This document shows, piece by piece, positions 6,721-8,317 of a stretch of DNA of 8,317 nucleotides. The stretch comes from Actinomycetes bacterium (GTDB taxonomy: Bacteria; Actinomycetota; Acidimicrobiia; Acidimicrobiales; Microtrichaceae), in assembly GCA_023427825.1 (NCBI GenBank), contig JAEZAI010000035.1, forward strand, positions 1 to 8,317, read 5' to 3'. The notes below the pieces were generated by a model. That model made no database searches and was not told where the DNA came from. It saw only the letters and a list, made by a program, of their open reading frames with translations. Every line of letters starts with the position of its first letter. The stretch's first letter is position 1. The position numbers were made by a program, and so were the translations under genes.

Positions 6721-6735
6721 CGGGCGCACCGCCCG
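6721..6735 (+). terminator. GC-rich hairpin just after the LuxR stop, possible terminator
   Basis: CGGGCG and CGCCCG form a perfect 6-bp G/C stem with a 3-nt loop (CAC), three bases after the stop codon. There is no T-run afterwards, so it is not a classical intrinsic terminator. Such U-less stems occur after genes in high-GC actinobacteria, but termination here is not proven. Confidence 0.35.
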
Positions 6736-6741
6736 AGCAGA

Positions 6742-6783
6742 TCACCACCACGATCACCACATCTGGTGACGTGGGCTCACCAG
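6742..6783. repeat. Cluster of TCACCA/TGGTGA repeats, possible operator array
   Basis: TCACCA occurs at 6742-6747, 6754-6759 and 6777-6782, and its complement TGGTGA at 6764-6769. The first two copies are 12 bp apart within a longer repeat (ATCACCAC). The second copy and TGGTGA form an inverted repeat with a 4-bp centre. TGGTGA and the last copy form another with 7-bp arms (CTGGTGA, TCACCAG) and a 7-bp centre. The cluster sits upstream of the predicted promoter of the small-protein/ABC operon and directly downstream of a LuxR regulator gene, so a regulator site is plausible. As RNA, the two inverted repeats would be mutually exclusive. Confidence 0.5.
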
Positions 6784-6792
6784 GTCCGTTCG

Positions 6793-6798
6793 TACGTT
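6793..6798 (+). promoter_or_regulatory. Candidate -10 box of the small-protein/ABC operon
   Basis: TACGTT keeps T1, A2 and T6 of the -10 consensus. Its expected +1 is 6805, the first base of the GTG chosen for the small gene, which has no ribosome site. No -35 box is visible 16-18 bp upstream, where the TCACCA cluster lies, as would suit an activator-dependent promoter. Confidence 0.35.
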
Positions 6799-6804
6799 CC
6801 TCCC

Positions 6805-7137
6805 GTGAACGACGACGAGCGCACCACCGGCACATCGAACGGGCGGCCAGCTGCTGTTCACGCGCAGACCAGCCGGTACGAGATCCGCGTCAGGGGTCAG
6901 CTCGGCCAGCGATGGGCGAACTGGTTCGACGGCATGGCACTCACCGACGTCGGCGACGGCACGACCGTGATCAGCGGCCCGGTCGTCGACCAGGCCGCAC
7001 TGCACGGCCTCCTCCAGAAGCTGCGCGACCTCGGCCTCGACCTCGTCTCTCTCACCGGCGCGATCGACATCACGCCGGGAACCGGCGTCACCGTCCAGGA
7101 CCAGAACCCGAACACCACACCAGGAGCACCGTCATGA
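6805..7137 (+). CDS. Small conserved-looking protein of unknown function, first gene of an ABC exporter operon
   Basis: This 110-residue protein has no signal peptide, membrane segment or cysteine pair. After a low-complexity N-terminus of about 20 residues comes a compact domain: SRYEIRVRGQLGQRWANWFDGM, then DGTTVISGPVVDQAALHGLLQKLRDLGLDLVSL in two stretches. The alternation suggests strand, strand, helix, with a Gly/Pro/Asn-rich tail. It resembles small proteins annotated as hypothetical in many actinobacteria; no function is established to my knowledge. The GTG at 6805 was preferred because a -10-like box would place the transcript start there and it leaves the conserved part intact. A GTG at 6766 would add 13 residues but lies inside the repeat cluster. 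The stop overlaps the ATPase start (ATGA), so it is co-translated with the exporter and may modulate it or sense its substrate. Confidence 0.8.
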   Translation: MNDDERTTGTSNGRPAAVHAQTSRYEIRVRGQLGQRWANWFDGMALTDVGDGTTVISGPVVDQAALHGLLQKLRDLGLDLVSLTGAIDITPGTGVTVQDQNPNTTPGAPS

Positions 7138-8030
7138 TCACCGTCACCGAACTCACCAAGCGCTACGGGTCCCGCACCGCGGTCGACGACCTGTCGTTCA
7201 CCGTCACGGACGGCCGGGTCACCGGCTTCGTCGGCCCGAACGGAGCCGGCAAGTCCACGACCATGCGCATGATGGTCGGGCTCACGACGCCCGACCGGGG
7301 CGAGGTCCGCTACGGCGGTGTCCGCTACACCGACCTCCGGCACCCGGCCCGGCTCGTCGGGACCGTGCTCGACCCTCGTTGCATGCACCCGGGCCACACC
7401 GCCCGCAACCACCTCCGGGCCATGGCTGCCCTCAGCGACATCCCCGCCGCACGCGTCGACGAGGTCCTCGCAGAGGTCGGCCTGGAGTCGGCGGCCGGGC
7501 AGCGCACCGGCGGCTTCTCGCTCGGGATGCGCCAGCGCCTCGCGCTGGCCGGGGCGCTGCTCGGCGATCCGCAGGTCCTGCTCCTCGACGAGCCGTCCAA
7601 CGGGCTCGACCCCGATGGCATCCGCTGGCTCCGCAACCACCTGACCGCCTTCGCCCGTCGCGGCGGTTCGGTCTTCGTGTCCAGCCACCTGATCAGCGAG
7701 CTCGCCATGTTCGCCGACGACCTCGTCGTCGTGGGCGGCGGTCGGCTGATCGCGGCCGAGACGGTCGAGGCGATCACTGCCCGCAGGACCGCGAGCGTCG
7801 TCGCCGAGACGCCGCAGGCCGCCCAGCTTGCCCGGGCGCTGGCCGGTCCCGACGTGTGCGTGACGGCGGACGGCAACCGGCTGACCATCCGAGGACTCGC
7901 CAAGGCGACGGTCTCCCGGATCGCCTTCGAGCACGGCATCCGCCTGGACGAGCTCAGCGAGTCCGCCGTCTCGCTCGAGGACACGCAGCTCGACATGACC
8001 GGCTCCTCGGCCGAGTTCGCCTCCGCCTGA
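7134..8030 (+). CDS. ABC-2-type exporter ATP-binding protein (BcrA/CcmA-like)
   Basis: This 298-residue ATPase would drive the permease that follows. Visible motifs are Walker A GPNGAGKST (34-42), signature FSLGMRQR (128-135), Walker B VLLLDEP (148-154) with SNGLDP after it, and H-loop His185 (SSHL). The usual Q-loop glutamine is absent; the region reads VGTVLDPRCMHPGHTARNHL, with Asp80 near that position. Acidic or other residues there are common in this bacitracin-exporter-like group (also lantibiotic immunity and drug efflux ATPases). The C-terminal 80 residues form the extra alpha/beta domain usual in the group. The ATG overlaps the small-protein stop and has AGGAG seven bases upstream (7122-7126). 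Compounds exported by relatives are peptides or antibiotics; the substrate here is unknown. The permease start lies 48 bases downstream. Confidence 0.95.
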   Translation: MITVTELTKRYGSRTAVDDLSFTVTDGRVTGFVGPNGAGKSTTMRMMVGLTTPDRGEVRYGGVRYTDLRHPARLVGTVLDPRCMHPGHTARNHLRAMAALSDIPAARVDEVLAEVGLESAAGQRTGGFSLGMRQRLALAGALLGDPQVLLLDEPSNGLDPDGIRWLRNHLTAFARRGGSVFVSSHLISELAMFADDLVVVGGGRLIAAETVEAITARRTASVVAETPQAAQLARALAGPDVCVTADGNRLTIRGLAKATVSRIAFEHGIRLDELSESAVSLEDTQLDMTGSSAEFASA

Positions 8031-8078
8031 ACCATCCGTCACGACCATCCGATCGCACACCACCGAAGGACTCGAACC

Positions 8079-8317
8079 ATGACCACCATCGGCACGACCA
8101 CCAACTGGCTCGCCGGCGACCGCACGGCGATCCGCAACTCCTCCGACGACGTCCGCGCCGTCCCCGACGCCCTCCGCAGCGAGTGGATCAAGCTCAGCTC
8201 GCTCCGGGCCAACAGGGTGATCCTGGCGCTCACGGCCGTCGTCGGCGCCGTGATCGCCGGCGGCCTCGCCGCCACCACCTCCGACCCGCAGCTCACGGCC
8301 TCGGAGCTGTTCATCTA
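8079..8317 (+). CDS. ABC-2-type transporter permease (N-terminus only)
   Basis: Only the first 79 residues are in the window; the frame is open to the edge. The cytoplasmic N-terminus is followed by ALRSEWIKLSSLRANRV (31-47), a motif typical of actinobacterial ABC-2 permeases (SEWxKLxSLR just before the first helix). A first transmembrane segment follows at about 46-66 (VILALTAVVGAVIAGGLAA) and then an extracytoplasmic stretch. The ATG has GAAGGA eight bases upstream (8065-8070). It follows the ATPase by 48 bases on the same strand with no terminator, so the two are one transport unit with the small protein. The number of helices and any second permease lie outside the window. Confidence 0.88.
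   Translation, partial: MTTIGTTTNWLAGDRTAIRNSSDDVRAVPDALRSEWIKLSSLRANRVILALTAVVGAVIAGGLAATTSDPQLTASELFI

Noticed and set aside
8031..8051. Direct repeat ACCATCCG between the ABC-2 ATPase and permease genes
   Set aside because: It is an 8-bp repeat in an ordinary 48-base intergenic gap, with no symmetry and no promoter-like boxes.
6897..8063. Antisense open frame of 388 codons opposite the second ABC operon
   Set aside because: It is a shadow of the small-protein and ATPase genes, whose motifs, ribosome sites and overlaps are clear on the plus strand.

Overview
The window is very GC-rich, densely coding DNA with GTG starts, 4-bp stop/start overlaps and near-leaderless genes. The protein families (LAL-type LuxR regulator, TetR/FtsX-like ABC operon, XRE-cupin regulator) point to a chromosome of an Actinomycetota member. 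The genus cannot be named from this sequence. There are no RNA genes, insertion sequences, phage genes or CRISPR arrays.

Left half, minus strand (read right to left): a thioredoxin-reductase-like FAD protein with a CPYC dithiol (2330-3331) is followed by a 61-bp gap. The gap carries a promoter candidate and a perfect 23-bp inverted repeat. Then come a single FtsX-like/HrtB-like ABC permease (1177-2268), its MacB/HrtA-like ATPase (416-1162) and a TetR-family regulator (402 down to the window edge, C-terminus missing). The last three are packed 13-14 bp apart and form an operon. The TetR protein is the obvious candidate to bind the inverted repeat and so control its own operon and the exporter.

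Centre: a 90-bp divergent intergenic region (3332-3421) separates the oxidoreductase from a plus-strand XRE-cupin regulator (3422-4018). It holds a 31-bp interrupted palindrome and overlapping candidate promoter elements facing both ways. The XRE-cupin gene overlaps by four bases (GTGA) a 900-residue LAL-type LuxR regulator (4015-6717), so two different transcription factors are probably made from one message.

Right half, plus strand: a GC-rich hairpin and a cluster of TCACCA/TGGTGA repeats fill the 87-bp gap after the LuxR gene. A second transport operon follows: a small conserved-looking protein of unknown function (6805-7137), an ABC-2-type ATPase overlapping it by four bases (ATGA, 7134-8030), and the start of an ABC-2 permease (8079 to the window edge).

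Taken together, the window looks like a sensing and efflux neighbourhood. It has two unrelated ABC exporters, each next to a regulator with candidate operators, flanking a dithiol flavoprotein that faces its own likely XRE-cupin regulator. No gene is unprecedented. The points of most interest are the operators, the coupled pair of regulators, the altered NAD(P)H site of the flavoprotein and the small unknown protein translationally coupled to an exporter.
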